From contig NZ_JAPWGX010000002.1 of the NCBI RefSeq assembly GCF_027213965.1, positions 248,001 to 312,000 of the forward strand: a stretch of DNA of 64,000 nucleotides. Reading direction: 5' to 3'. The notes under the pieces are model-generated. The model was not told the DNA's origin, searched no databases, and was given only the letters and a program-made list of their open reading frames with translations. The first letter of the stretch is position 1. Every line of letters starts with the position of its first letter. The stretch comes from Maritalea porphyrae. Its GTDB lineage: Bacteria > Pseudomonadota > Alphaproteobacteria > Rhizobiales > Devosiaceae. Of the stretch, positions 8,003 through 17,610 are shown one piece after another. Made by a program: the position numbers and the translations under genes.

Positions 8003-9796
8003 TTACAGCGGCGCGGTCGCCGCCTTCAGAGCGGGCAAGAGCTCGTTTGGTGTCATGGGAGCAAGTTTTTCATGCACCAACTCATGATACGCATTGAGCC
8101 AAGAGATTTCGTCTCCGTTTAGCTTTTCGCGCAACACGGGCCCCAAGCCAATTGGGATCATGGAAAGTGTTTCAAACTGCAAATAGCCATCACTTGATTT
8201 TGTGACTTCGAACAGGTTTTCAATGCGAATGCCATATTCGCCCGCCACATAGAACCCGGGCTCGATTGAGAGCACCATGCCAGAAACCAACTCAATTTCA
8301 TTGATGGCACGCCCGATCCGTTGGGGCTGTTCGTGAACAGATAGGTTGTGCCCTACCCCATGGCCCGTGCCATGATCATAGTCTTTGCCCAATGACCAAA
8401 GCGGCGCGCGTGCAATTGCATCTAAATGGTGACCATATGTTTTTGCTGGAAATCTAACCTTGGCCAAGGCAATGAACCCTTTGAGCACCGCCGTGTAGTT
8501 CTCACAAAACTCTCGTTCTGGTTGCTCAAAAACATAGGTACGGGTTGCGTCGGTTGTGCCGTTTATGAACTGGCCGCCTGAATCGTGCAGGTAAACGTCT
8601 GTTGGTGTGATTGGGCGATTAGATTCTTGGTTCACCTTATAGTGGCACATGGCCCCATTTGGTCCTGAGCCCGAAATCACATCGAAACTGAGCTGTTCAT
8701 ACCCCGCGGCTTCGCCACGAAATTCTTCAATTTTTTGCGCCACTTCGAGTTCGGTTATCGGATTTTCGGTTTTTGCCCGAATGGCAATATTTTGATTGAG
8801 CCAATGCTCTAGCTTGACCCAAGCAACACCGTCTCGAATGTGGCAGTCGCGCATACCAGCTAGCTCAACAGTATTTTTTTGTGCTTTTGCTAGCGTGGCT
8901 GGACTAGGTTGCAATGTGATTTTCTCATCGTCGCCTACCGCAAATTTCACCGCGACTGGCAACATTGCAGGGTCACAAGAAATATTCTGCCCTGCGGCTG
9001 CGGCTTGTTCGACGGCTGCAAGAAAGCTCTGTGGTGCGCGAATATTGACCCCGTCAAGTTCGAAGTCAGACCGATCTTGAGGCACCTTTTGTTGATCAAC
9101 AAACCAATTCACTTCACCCGATTTATCCAAGGTTAGTAGCGAATTCACAAAGGGATTATAGGCAATGTCGTCGCCGCGAATGTTGAGCAACCAAGCGATA
9201 TTGTCCGGCTGATTTTCAACCAAAAGATCTGCGCCAGATTCTTGAAGTAACTTGGCAATGCGTTGACGTTTGGCGTTTGAATGCTCGCCGCAAAAAGCCT
9301 CTCCGAAGGGCCGCGCGGGCACATCGGAAGAGGCTGGCTGGTCGTCCCACAATTGGTCAATGATGTTGTTTTCAGTGGCGACCAAAAAATTGTGCGATGC
9401 TTTCAAACTGGCTTTGAAGTCAGCGTGCCATGTAAATGGAATATGCATGGGATCAAATGCAAAGGTCTTGTTGCGATCAGGGCATTTGGCAAACCAGTCT
9501 TTGAGCGGTTCATCATGCAGATGGCGGTATTGAAACAGTTCATCCGGGCATTGTTCGCGCACTTGTACTGTGTAGCGTCCGTCCACAAACATAATTGCCT
9601 GATCCAAAGTGACAAGTGCAACTCCAGCGGACCCCGAAAACCCGGTTGCCCATTGCAACCGTTTATCGCAAGGGGCGATATATTCAGCCATATGCGCGTC
9701 AAATCGCGGGATGATAAATCCATCAAGTCCTTGAGATTTGAGTGCACCACGAATGGCATCAAGCCGCTCTTTTTGGAGCGAAAACTGTTTTAACAT
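8003..9796 (-). CDS. pepP: Xaa-Pro aminopeptidase, three-domain M24B type
   Basis: A 597-residue metallopeptidase that removes an N-terminal residue ahead of proline. It has two creatinase-type N-terminal domains (residues about 1-310) and a C-terminal M24 'pita-bread' domain. The five metal ligands are visible: two Asp (LHDSGGQF and GTTDATRTY), His in GHGVGHNLSVHE, Glu in SIEPGFY and Glu in RIENLFE. The length matches eukaryote-like aminopeptidase P1 rather than the ~440-residue E. coli PepP. It follows the peptide transporter ATPase by eight bases, as the last gene of SBP-dppB-dppC-dppD-dppF-pepP, so it likely degrades imported proline-containing peptides in the cytoplasm. Confidence 0.92.
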   Translation of the reverse strand: MLKQFSLQKERLDAIRGALKSQGLDGFIIPRFDAHMAEYIAPCDKRLQWATGFSGSAGVALVTLDQAIMFVDGRYTVQVREQCPDELFQYRHLHDEPLKDWFAKCPDRNKTFAFDPMHIPFTWHADFKASLKASHNFLVATENNIIDQLWDDQPASSDVPARPFGEAFCGEHSNAKRQRIAKLLQESGADLLVENQPDNIAWLLNIRGDDIAYNPFVNSLLTLDKSGEVNWFVDQQKVPQDRSDFELDGVNIRAPQSFLAAVEQAAAAGQNISCDPAMLPVAVKFAVGDDEKITLQPSPATLAKAQKNTVELAGMRDCHIRDGVAWVKLEHWLNQNIAIRAKTENPITELEVAQKIEEFRGEAAGYEQLSFDVISGSGPNGAMCHYKVNQESNRPITPTDVYLHDSGGQFINGTTDATRTYVFEQPEREFCENYTAVLKGFIALAKVRFPAKTYGHHLDAIARAPLWSLGKDYDHGTGHGVGHNLSVHEQPQRIGRAINEIELVSGMVLSIEPGFYVAGEYGIRIENLFEVTKSSDGYLQFETLSMIPIGLGPVLREKLNGDEISWLNAYHELVHEKLAPMTPNELLPALKAATAPL

Positions 9797-9804
9797 ATTT
9801 GATC

Positions 9805-10797
9805 CTAGTTATGTGTTGGATCGACAAGGTGGCAGGCCACTTGTCCAGATTCGGGGTGCCCACGTAGCATTGGTTTGGTTTGGCGGCAAATAGGTTCTGC
9901 CATGGGGCAGCGGCTGTGGAACGCGCAGCCCGATGGGATGTTGAGCGGGCTGGGTAATTCGCCACTCAGCACAATTTGATTACCCTTTTCGTCCGGGTCA
10001 AGTGAGGGAGCGGCGCTCAACAGCGCCTGAGAATAAGGATGCTTTGGCTTGGCAAACAAACCGCTGGCAGATCCGATTTCCACCACAGACCCAAGATAAA
10101 TCACCGCCACACGATGTGAAACATGGCGCACCAAGCGCAAATCATGCGCAACGAACAGAACCGTTAGACCAAGGTCGTCCTGCAAGCTCAAGAGCAGATT
10201 GACCACTTGCGCCTGCACAGATACGTCGAGCGCAGACACCAATTCATCTGCGATAAGGACTTCAGGCTCAACGCTCAAGGCGCGGGCGATGGCTATCCGT
10301 TGGCGTTGCCCGCCTGAAAACTCATGCGGTAGCTTATCAGCTGCGTCACGCGGCAAACGCACCAAATCAAGCAGTTCATTGATACGTTCTTCGATCCCTT
10401 CAGGCGGGCGCATGTTGTGGACACTAAGGGCTTCGCGCAACATATCTCCCACGCGCAATCGCGGGTTAAGCGAAGAATAGGGATCTTGGAAGATCATTTG
10501 CACGCGGCGATTGTACTCTCGAAGCGCGGCCCCCTTATTGCTTGACGTGGAGACACCATGGAACTGGATATCGCCAGATTGGGGCTTATAAAGCCCTGCA
10601 ATGGCCCGGGCCAACGTTGATTTGCCGCAGCCACTCTCCCCCACAATGCCGAGCGTTTCGCCCTTTTTGAGGTCCAAAGAAACGCCGTTGAGCGCTTTGA
10701 CAGCCTGGGGTGGTTTGCCGGCAAGCAGATCAATCAAAGAGCGATTTTTCTTGAAGTGCAAAACCAGATTGTCTGTGGCAAGAACGGAAGTAGACAT
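9805..10797 (-). CDS. Peptide ABC transporter ATPase, DppF type
   Basis: A 330-residue ATPase with Walker A GESGCGKST near residue 58, signature FSGGQRQR (Phe in place of the usual Leu), Walker B VLIADELVSALDVS and switch VAHDLRL. The Walker B run has ADEL where most relatives have ADEP; the catalytic Glu is kept. The C-terminal oligopeptide domain has the Cys pattern CAFHSRCPMAEPIC. The gene starts directly after the stop of the DppD-type gene with no gap, and is followed by pepP. Confidence 0.92.
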   Translation of the reverse strand: MSTSVLATDNLVLHFKKNRSLIDLLAGKPPQAVKALNGVSLDLKKGETLGIVGESGCGKSTLARAIAGLYKPQSGDIQFHGVSTSSNKGAALREYNRRVQMIFQDPYSSLNPRLRVGDMLREALSVHNMRPPEGIEERINELLDLVRLPRDAADKLPHEFSGGQRQRIAIARALSVEPEVLIADELVSALDVSVQAQVVNLLLSLQDDLGLTVLFVAHDLRLVRHVSHRVAVIYLGSVVEIGSASGLFAKPKHPYSQALLSAAPSLDPDEKGNQIVLSGELPSPLNIPSGCAFHSRCPMAEPICRQTKPMLRGHPESGQVACHLVDPTHN

Positions 10798-11811
10798 TTA
10801 GGCCGCTCCTATAGGCGTTTGGCCCTGATTGACCGGGTTAAAACAGGCAACTTGATGTGCATCGCCGACCAATGGGGGTTTTGCGCGTGAGCACTCATCA
10901 ACCGCGTGGGCACATCGAGGGGCAAATGCGCACCCTAAAGGCAAGTTCAAAAGACTTGGCGGCGTGCCGGGTAATGAATAGAGTTGCGTGCGTGGCTCAA
11001 TGTTTTCGGGAACTGATTTAAGCAAGCCCATGGTGTAACGATGCTGCGGTGCGCGCAACACCTCGCGGGTATTGCCAGTTTCAACCAATTTACCACCATA
11101 CATTACCGCCAGCCGGTCACACGTCTGTGCCGCGACACCCAAATCATGGGTCACCAAAATCACCGCCATGCCGAGGTCTTTTGAAAGGTCTAGGATCAAC
11201 TTCAGAATTTGTTTTTGGATTGTGACGTCAAGAGCGGTGGTTGGTTCATCAGCCAGCAAAAGTTTAGGATTGGACGCCAACGCGATGGCGATCATTACCC
11301 GTTGGCGCATACCGCCTGAGAATTGGTGTGGATAATCGTTAAGCCGATTTACAGCGTCTGGAATACCAACCATTTCAAGCAGTTCGATGGCGCGGTTTTT
11401 GCGTCCTCGTTTATCCAAATCTGTATGCTCTGTCAGGTTCTCACCGATTTGCAGACCAACGGTAAGCAACGGATTGAGCGACGACATTGGCTCTTGAAAA
11501 ATCATCGCAATGTCTTTGCCACGTATTTTTCGTAAGTCGCGCTCTGGCATTGTAACAAGATTGTTCCCTTGCCAGTTCACCTCTCCTGAAACCTGGCCGT
11601 AACGGCGTGACAACCCAATGATTGAACGCAAGGTGATGGATTTTCCTGATCCGCTCTCGCCAACAATACCCAAGACTTCACCCTCGTTGACGTGAAAACT
11701 CACATCATCGACAGCTCTTAGCTGTTTGGTGCCGGCTGAAAAGCTGGTTGAGAGATTGCTCACCTCCAAAAGGCGGGGGCAGGTGCCAAAATCTGTCTTT
11801 GTTTCGGTCAT
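10798..11811 (-). CDS. Peptide ABC transporter ATPase, DppD type
   Basis: A 337-residue ATPase: Walker [12 protein letters not shown] near residue 52, signature FSGGMRQRVMIA, Walker [15 protein letters not shown], switch VTHDLGV, and the C-terminal Cys set CAFAPRCAHAVDEC of the DppD/OppD family. The start is MTETKTDFG at 11811, two bases after the upstream permease stop; the open frame extends 35 codons further but would overlap that permease and has no family match there. It acts together with the DppF-type ATPase at 9805. Confidence 0.92.
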   Translation of the reverse strand: MTETKTDFGTCPRLLEVSNLSTSFSAGTKQLRAVDDVSFHVNEGEVLGIVGESGSGKSITLRSIIGLSRRYGQVSGEVNWQGNNLVTMPERDLRKIRGKDIAMIFQEPMSSLNPLLTVGLQIGENLTEHTDLDKRGRKNRAIELLEMVGIPDAVNRLNDYPHQFSGGMRQRVMIAIALASNPKLLLADEPTTALDVTIQKQILKLILDLSKDLGMAVILVTHDLGVAAQTCDRLAVMYGGKLVETGNTREVLRAPQHRYTMGLLKSVPENIEPRTQLYSLPGTPPSLLNLPLGCAFAPRCAHAVDECSRAKPPLVGDAHQVACFNPVNQGQTPIGAA

Positions 11812-11813
11812 TC

Positions 11814-12659
11814 CTACCCCCTTGGCCGCATGAGGTCTGCAAGCCCATCGCCGACCAATGAAAACCCTAGCCCGGTCAGAACGATAGCGATGCCTGGCAT
11901 CAAGCTGAGCCACCATGCGGTTGTTATGAAATTACGCCCTTCGGCGATGAGTACACCCCATTCGGCTTGAGGTGGCTGCGCGCCCAACCCCAAATAGCCA
12001 AGCGAAGAGCCCAATAGAATGGCCAACGCCATGTCGGTCATCCAATAAACGATTACTGGGGTGATGGCATTTGGCAGCAGGTGGCGGAAAATGATCCGCC
12101 GATCAGAATAGCCCATAACCTTGCCAGCGGCTGCGTAATCATTGGCCATTTGCCCCATGATTTCAGCCCGCATGAGACGGGCATAATAAACCCACCCCAC
12201 TAGCGTTATGGCGATATACATATTGGTGAGGCCAGGGCCAAGCACTGCGACCACCGCGATTACCAGCACCAAAAACGGAAAGGTAATGATTGCATCTACA
12301 CAACGGCCAAATATTGCGTCGGCAATGCCACCGTAGTAACCAACCAACGCGCCCACTGTCACGCCTATTACCAGCGCAAAAATCGTAGCAACGAATGCCA
12401 TTTGCATATTGACAGAATAGGCCCAAATGACGCGCGAAAGGGTATCGCGCCCCAAATTGTCGGTGCCAAACCAATGTTCAAATGAGGGGGGCTGTTTAAG
12501 CGCTGAATAATTGAACGCATTGGGTTCGAACGGCGCGAATGCGGCGGGGAAAATCGCCAATGCTAGCGAACCCAAAAGGATGGCAAGTCCAACCAAGAAG
12601 CCGGGGCGCAGCAAAACAAGCATTTGAGTTTTGTGCGGCAAAAGTCGTTTAAGCATCAT
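11814..12659 (-). CDS. Peptide ABC transporter permease, DppC family
   Basis: A 281-residue permease with an N-terminal helix (residues about 17-38), the family motif HWFGTDNLGRDTLSRV and a transport domain with coupling loop AGKVMGYSDRRIIFRHLLPN. Overlap with the upstream DppB gene is four bases (12656-12659). It forms the channel with that permease. C-terminal residues (GFSLVGDGLADLMRPRG) are the usual family ending. Confidence 0.92.
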   Translation of the reverse strand: MMLKRLLPHKTQMLVLLRPGFLVGLAILLGSLALAIFPAAFAPFEPNAFNYSALKQPPSFEHWFGTDNLGRDTLSRVIWAYSVNMQMAFVATIFALVIGVTVGALVGYYGGIADAIFGRCVDAIITFPFLVLVIAVVAVLGPGLTNMYIAITLVGWVYYARLMRAEIMGQMANDYAAAGKVMGYSDRRIIFRHLLPNAITPVIVYWMTDMALAILLGSSLGYLGLGAQPPQAEWGVLIAEGRNFITTAWWLSLMPGIAIVLTGLGFSLVGDGLADLMRPRG

Positions 12660-13597
12660 GACACCCGCAATCTTGGGTCAAGCATGGCTTGAATCATATC
12701 GGTGAGCAAAAAAATGATAGAAACAAGCACCGCAAAGGTGAGCGTAAGGCCTTGGATCAACGGGTAGTCGCGCGCGAAAATGGCATCGAGCATCAGGCGT
12801 CCAACGCCGGGTACGGCAAACACCGTTTCAGTAACCAGAGTGCCACTCATCAAGTTGCCAATAGAAAGCCCCAAAAGAGTAACGGTAGATATCAACGCAT
12901 TGCGCAACACATGGCGGCCCAAAATAATGTGCTCGGGCAACCCTTTGGCGCGCGCGAACTGCACATATTCTGCATCCACCACTTCAATGACTGAGGAGCG
13001 TAAGTTGCGCATGATTATTGCGGAGGTATAGAGCGCAACGGTTAGAGCAGGCAGCAGCAAATGGTGCATATGCTCCCAGAATGTTGCGCCATATCCACCC
13101 ACAGGGAACCAACGCATCTTCGCAGCTAAAAAGGTGAGCAAGATTAGGCCGATATAAAAAACGGGGGTCGAAAGCCCAATTTGAAAGGCGGATCGAATGG
13201 TAATGTCGATCCAGCCATTTCGGTTTAGTGCGGCAACAAATGCCAATGGCCCCGCGATCAGCAAAGAAAACAAAACAGAATATAGGGCCAAAAAGCCCGA
13301 TGCAGGCAACCGTTCAAAAATCACTTCGGTTACCGGAGCTTTGAGCAAAATCGAGTCACCCAAATTGCCCGTTAGGGTGTTTTTGACGAATAGTCCAAAT
13401 TGCACCCAGATCGGCTCATTCAAACCAAGCCGTTGGCGGATTTGTTCAAGCTGCTCCGCAGTGGCCTTTGCATCCGCCATGGCGATCGCTGGATCACCCG
13501 GCAGGGCACGCACAAGCATGAAAATGATGACCATCACGATCAAGAAAGTCGGGATAATCTGCAATAGTCGAGAGATGAAATAGGAAATTGATGACAT
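12656..13597 (-). CDS. Peptide ABC transporter permease, DppB family
   Basis: A 313-residue permease with the standard DppB N terminus (ISRLLQIIPTFLIVMVIIFM) and LPGDPA motif, six predicted helices, and coupling loop RAKGLPEHIILGRHVLRN. It follows the binding-protein gene after a 60-base gap occupied by a very stable hairpin, and its stop overlaps the DppC gene. It shares the operon's role in uptake of peptides for pepP. Confidence 0.93.
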   Translation of the reverse strand: MSSISYFISRLLQIIPTFLIVMVIIFMLVRALPGDPAIAMADAKATAEQLEQIRQRLGLNEPIWVQFGLFVKNTLTGNLGDSILLKAPVTEVIFERLPASGFLALYSVLFSLLIAGPLAFVAALNRNGWIDITIRSAFQIGLSTPVFYIGLILLTFLAAKMRWFPVGGYGATFWEHMHHLLLPALTVALYTSAIIMRNLRSSVIEVVDAEYVQFARAKGLPEHIILGRHVLRNALISTVTLLGLSIGNLMSGTLVTETVFAVPGVGRLMLDAIFARDYPLIQGLTLTFAVLVSIIFLLTDMIQAMLDPRLRVS

Positions 13598-13610
13598 GGC
13601 GGTCCCAGTT

Positions 13611-13636
13611 CATACGGGCGCCGAAGCGCCCGTATG
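13611..13636 (-). terminator. Intercistronic hairpin with UUCG tetraloop
   Basis: A perfect inverted repeat (CATACGGGCG at 13611-13620 and its complement at 13627-13636). On the minus strand the stem extends to 11 pairs closing a TTCG tetraloop, an exceptionally stable hairpin. No T-run follows, so it is better read as a 3' stabiliser or pause site between the binding-protein gene and dppB than as a full terminator. Confidence 0.65.
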
Positions 13637-13657
13637 AGGGTTAGTCGAGGGGAAAAT

Positions 13658-15238
13658 TTAGCGATCAATCCAAGCTGTCGCAAACTCATTGTTGCCCAGA
13701 GGTGTCTGCACATAGCCCTTTACGTCCTGCGAAAGAGCGACTGCAAATGGGGTCTCATACATAAACAACAACGGCGCGGCTTCTGCGTAGATCTCTTGCA
13801 TACGCGCGTATTGTTCTGCGCGTTTTGCAGGGTCCATCTCCGTGTTAGACGCTTCATAAAGAGAATTGAACTCGGCGTTATCCCAACCCGTGCCAACGGC
13901 TTTTGCGGTTGGGTTGTAACCAAGCCATCCAGCAACCTGAGCAGGATCGTTGACGTCATTCACCCAACCATAGGTGTGAATATCAAAATCGCCAGAGCGG
14001 TTTTTTGCGCCGCGAGTTGGGCCATCAACTTGGGCAACATTTAGCTTTATGCCAATGTCGGACCACATTTGCTGCAGTGCCGCAAGGATGATCCCATCAT
14101 CGGCTGAACCTGCCAATGTCGTTAGGGTGATTTCGGTTCCATCTGCAACACCAGCTTCGGCAATAAGCGCTTTTGCTTTGTCCAAATCATATTGATAGAG
14201 CGGACCATTGTCAGTTGCCAGCTGGGTTGTTGACGCCATTAGACCAGAGGTCACAGGCTTGCCCGCACCATGCAACACCAATTGCACCAATGCATCTTTG
14301 TTGGTGGCAAAGTTGAGCGCCTGACGCAGCTTCACGTTAGCCAATGGGTTTGCACTACCATCAGCACGTTCAGGGCGGGTATTAATTGGCGAATAAATAA
14401 TGCGCGTTGAGGGGAACAGCTCCATATTGATTTTTGGATCTGCTTGCATTTCTGAAACCCGAGCGAATGGGATGAACTCAGCCGCATCGACTTCGCCAGC
14501 CTGCAGTTTCAGAATGCGTGTCGCATCGTCAGGAATAACGAGGAAGTTGATGCCATCAATATAAGGCAAAGCCTTACCATCTTCGCCTTCACGCCAATAA
14601 TGTGGGTTGGCGGCAAACTGCATCATGGAGCCACGTTGATGAGACTTCATTACAAATGGGCCGGAACCAACAAAACCTTCAATGCTGAGAGAGCTGGATT
14701 TGTCCTGATCTGTTTCACCTTCTGCCGCTGCAAATGCATCGGCGGAAACGATTGCCGTATTAAAGGTTGCCAACATCAAAACGATGGTCGGATCGGAGTT
14801 TTTTAGCGCGATGTTGATCGTGTTTCCTTCAGCGCTCACGCTATCAACAGATGCCAACAGACCAGCCCAAGGGCTTAGGTCTGGGTTTGCTGCACGTTGC
14901 AGTGAAAACACCACGTCTTTGCCTTCGATCGGCGTGCCATCAGAAAACTTGATGCCATCGCGAAGCGTCAGTGAAACGCTCAAACCGTCCTCAGCCACTG
15001 CGTAGCTTGACGCCAAGCCAGATGTTACAGTTTTGCCGTCCGCCTCTGTACGCAACAAAGTGTCGTACAAATTTGTGACCATCCAAATATCGGGATTTCG
15101 ATCGGCATAGATCGGGTCGATCAAAGTCGAATCGTCGTAGCGTGCGAATGTCAATGACCCGCCGCGCTCCAGCGCGCTCGCTGGGAACGCAGACATCATG
15201 GCGGCGACAGCCACCGTTGCCATAAGAATTTTTTTCAC
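13658..15238 (-). CDS. Peptide-binding protein, ABC family 5 (DppA-like)
   Basis: About 526 residues with a Sec signal peptide (VKKILMATVAVAAMMSAFPASA). The start is a GTG at 15238, because GGGAGG lies eight bases upstream and the signal peptide begins there; the longer frame to 15322 has no ribosome site. The mature protein shows family-5 features (SLTLRDGIKFSDGTPIEGKD, then VKLRQALNFATNKDALV). It heads the operon SBP-dppB-dppC-dppD-dppF-pepP, implying peptides (possibly proline-rich) as ligand. The divergent XRE-cupin gene at 15447 is the likely regulator. Confidence 0.9.
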   Translation of the reverse strand: MKKILMATVAVAAMMSAFPASALERGGSLTFARYDDSTLIDPIYADRNPDIWMVTNLYDTLLRTEADGKTVTSGLASSYAVAEDGLSVSLTLRDGIKFSDGTPIEGKDVVFSLQRAANPDLSPWAGLLASVDSVSAEGNTINIALKNSDPTIVLMLATFNTAIVSADAFAAAEGETDQDKSSSLSIEGFVGSGPFVMKSHQRGSMMQFAANPHYWREGEDGKALPYIDGINFLVIPDDATRILKLQAGEVDAAEFIPFARVSEMQADPKINMELFPSTRIIYSPINTRPERADGSANPLANVKLRQALNFATNKDALVQLVLHGAGKPVTSGLMASTTQLATDNGPLYQYDLDKAKALIAEAGVADGTEITLTTLAGSADDGIILAALQQMWSDIGIKLNVAQVDGPTRGAKNRSGDFDIHTYGWVNDVNDPAQVAGWLGYNPTAKAVGTGWDNAEFNSLYEASNTEMDPAKRAEQYARMQEIYAEAAPLLFMYETPFAVALSQDVKGYVQTPLGNNEFATAWIDR

Positions 15239-15321
15239 CTTGCATTTCCTCCCTTGCAGATGAGAGCGCTTGCGCGCCGTTTTGGAGATTGTATCCAAAA
15301 TCGAATTTTGCACTATCCACA

Positions 15322-15350
15322 TTTGAAGTCAAACTAAAATTTATTATAGT
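15322..15350 (+). promoter_or_regulatory. Divergent control region: palindrome plus promoter-like boxes
   Basis: TTTGA-AG-TCAAA at 15322-15333 is a near-perfect palindrome, and it overlaps TTGAAG (15323-15328), which is 16 bases from TATAGT (15345-15350). Together they look like a sigma-70-type promoter for the XRE-cupin gene with an operator on the -35 box. The same palindrome lies in the leader of the divergent peptide operon, so one site could control both. Confidence 0.4.
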
Positions 15351-15446
15351 GACAATTCAACTGCCCTTGCGTTGCTTGTCGTAGACGTGCAAATTGGGCC
15401 AACCAATGAAGCCAATTGGGACCAATAGAATAGATCGGGTGAGATT

Positions 15447-16016
15447 TTGAACGCGAAACCTAATGAGCCAAGCAATGAAGATATAGGCCGCTCCATCCGT
15501 CGGCGTCGCAAGGCACTTGGTAAGACACTTGTCCAAATTGCTGCGGAAACTGAACTGACCATAGGGTTCATTTCGCAAGTGGAGCGCGGCATATGCGCGC
15601 CGTCTTTGTCCTCATTCATGCGCATTGCAAACTCGCTCAACACCAGCATTGAACAATTGCTAAATGTCTCAGAGAATTTTGAGGTTCTAACCAAAGCTGA
15701 ACATAGGCAAAGCTATAGCTTGGGGGAGGCAGGTCGCTGGTATGAAAAATTGGGTCCCGGGTTTTCTGGTGCGTTATTTTATCCCTGCATCATTTACAGA
15801 CCGCCAGGACATGTATCCGAACGCATGCACCACAAAGGTGAGGTGTTTTGCTATTTGATCGCCGGAGAACTTGAATATCACTTGGGTGATGCAGTCCATA
15901 ACATGGTGGCGGGCGACAGTATTCATCACGACACAACCGAAAAGCACTTTTCCAAAGTGGTAAGCGATGTTGAAAGCGTTGAACTTTGGGTGAGTTCACA
16001 CCCGATCACTGGATAG
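15447..16016 (+). CDS. XRE-family regulator with C-terminal cupin domain
   Basis: A 189-residue regulator. A helix-turn-helix of Cro/CI type covers about residues 12-70 (SIRRRRKALGKTLVQIAAE, ISQVERG). A cupin covers about 110-185 with the ligand-type residues HHKGEVFCYLIAGELEYHLGD-like pattern and DSIHHD. Such HTH-cupin proteins sense small molecules and usually control nearby uptake or catabolic genes; here the divergent peptide operon is the obvious target. No ATG fits in frame; TTG at 15447 preceded by GGGTGAG is used. Confidence 0.85.
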   Translation: MNAKPNEPSNEDIGRSIRRRRKALGKTLVQIAAETELTIGFISQVERGICAPSLSSFMRIANSLNTSIEQLLNVSENFEVLTKAEHRQSYSLGEAGRWYEKLGPGFSGALFYPCIIYRPPGHVSERMHHKGEVFCYLIAGELEYHLGDAVHNMVAGDSIHHDTTEKHFSKVVSDVESVELWVSSHPITG

Positions 16017-16092
16017 TCCGAACAGGTCTTTAGTGAAGCATTAAGCGAAAACGTCCTATGATCTTTGCGCGAGGCGCAGCAGGAAATGGGAA

Positions 16093-17592
16093 ATGAACGC
16101 CAATTTCGAAAACGAAAACCGTGGTCGGACGGCGATGCTGGTCCGCAGCGTATGGTTTGGGTGCTTTGCGTTTGTCGCCGCGTTTTTGGGCGCCGTTTAT
16201 TTGACCGTACAATTTGCAGGCGATGCAGCGAACGAGATTAGTACGATCCGTGAACTGCAGCTGGTTGAATTCGAAGTTCAACGCGTTGCACAAAACGCGA
16301 TTGCAGCACAACAAAGACTCGTAAGGTCCGATGTGCTTTTTTTGGAAACGAAGAAGGCTGAAGAAGACCGTAACCTTGATCGGTTACTGACCCTAAAGCT
16401 GGGTCGTGAGCCATTTTCCTTTTTTGGCATTATCGATAGCGATGCTGACCTTGTTTACGCATCAACACAATTCGCCATAAGCCAACAAAAAGACAAAAAA
16501 CGCGATACCCAAAGACTGATCAATGCAAGCCTTGACTTGGTTCAAGATGCTTACGCAAAATTTGACTCCATGAAAGCGCCGGCCCAAAACGGGTTCGTCA
16601 TACCATCCCATTTCCTTTATGACGACAGCGCGATGACCGTTTTTGGATTTCGATATCTCGAGAATAAGTTGCACTTAATCGTCGTACAACCGGTATTGGC
16701 AAGGACAAGCTACTTACGCACGGACACGCCACACCCATTTGTCAGCATCGCAGCAATCCCTATTCCCAACTTATATTTCTCTCAAACTGCGGCCAAGATC
16801 GGCATGAGGGACTTAATGCCATTCCAAACGCGAACGCCCTCGAATGACAAAACATTTCTCGCGCTTCCCAACGCGCAACTGCCCGCTGCTGCTCAACTGG
16901 AATGGGATGCAACTTCTCCAAAGCTAACCATTTTGAACGACGCTTTGCCCTATTTGATATTACTTTCACTGATCATTTTGGCGTCTACCGTGCTGGTCGC
17001 TCTAAAGTTCTCTAGTGTTCTAAATGCCTTTGGGTTGGTGAACCGTAAGAACAGTTTTATGGCACGCCATTGCGGGCTAACCAGCCTTGCGAACCGCGCA
17101 AAATTTGATGAAATGATTTCAGAAGCCATGCAAGGCGCGCCCCAAAACCCATTCACATTACTCACCCTAGATTTGGATAAATTCAAGCCGCTTAATGATA
17201 CTTATGGGCATGACGCTGGGGACCTCATTTTGGTGAATGTTGCGAAACGTTTCCAGGAGGCTGTGGGAGAATATGGCACCGTTGCCCGCGTTGGCGGCGA
17301 TGAGTTTATGATTATCCTGAAGGAAAACTTTGGCCGCGAAATCACGTCACAGCTCACGCAAGAACTTATAGAATTGGCCGTTTGGCCCATCCCTACTCCC
17401 TATGGAGAATTGAGTGTGGGCTGCTCGATCGGCATTGCAAATGCGCCAAAAGATGGGCGCAATGCACCCGATTTAATGCGCAGGGCTGATGAAGCGATGT
17501 ATCATTCAAAGCGACAGGGTGGCAATCGAGCGACTTTTGCAGAAGACCGGATCACACCCAATGATATCGAAGTCGATTTTCAAACAGCATAA
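16093..17592 (+). CDS. Membrane diguanylate cyclase (CHASE4-like sensor plus GGDEF)
   Basis: A 499-residue protein: a membrane helix at about 20-42, a periplasmic region of about 240 residues resembling CHASE4 sensor domains (FFGIIDSDADLVYAS), a second helix at about 284-306, and a C-terminal GGDEF domain with the intact active site ARVGGDEFMIIL. It should make cyclic di-GMP. The residues before the active site (GEYGTVARV) do not match the RxxD inhibitory site, so product inhibition by that site is not expected. The start has AGGAAATGGG upstream. It is convergent with the next gene (18 bases apart) and has no evident partner nearby; surface genes at 40-60 kb are possible distant targets. Confidence 0.9.
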   Translation: MNANFENENRGRTAMLVRSVWFGCFAFVAAFLGAVYLTVQFAGDAANEISTIRELQLVEFEVQRVAQNAIAAQQRLVRSDVLFLETKKAEEDRNLDRLLTLKLGREPFSFFGIIDSDADLVYASTQFAISQQKDKKRDTQRLINASLDLVQDAYAKFDSMKAPAQNGFVIPSHFLYDDSAMTVFGFRYLENKLHLIVVQPVLARTSYLRTDTPHPFVSIAAIPIPNLYFSQTAAKIGMRDLMPFQTRTPSNDKTFLALPNAQLPAAAQLEWDATSPKLTILNDALPYLILLSLIILASTVLVALKFSSVLNAFGLVNRKNSFMARHCGLTSLANRAKFDEMISEAMQGAPQNPFTLLTLDLDKFKPLNDTYGHDAGDLILVNVAKRFQEAVGEYGTVARVGGDEFMIILKENFGREITSQLTQELIELAVWPIPTPYGELSVGCSIGIANAPKDGRNAPDLMRRADEAMYHSKRQGGNRATFAEDRITPNDIEVDFQTA

Positions 17593-17610
17593 GTGGTATT
17601 CCCATACCTC

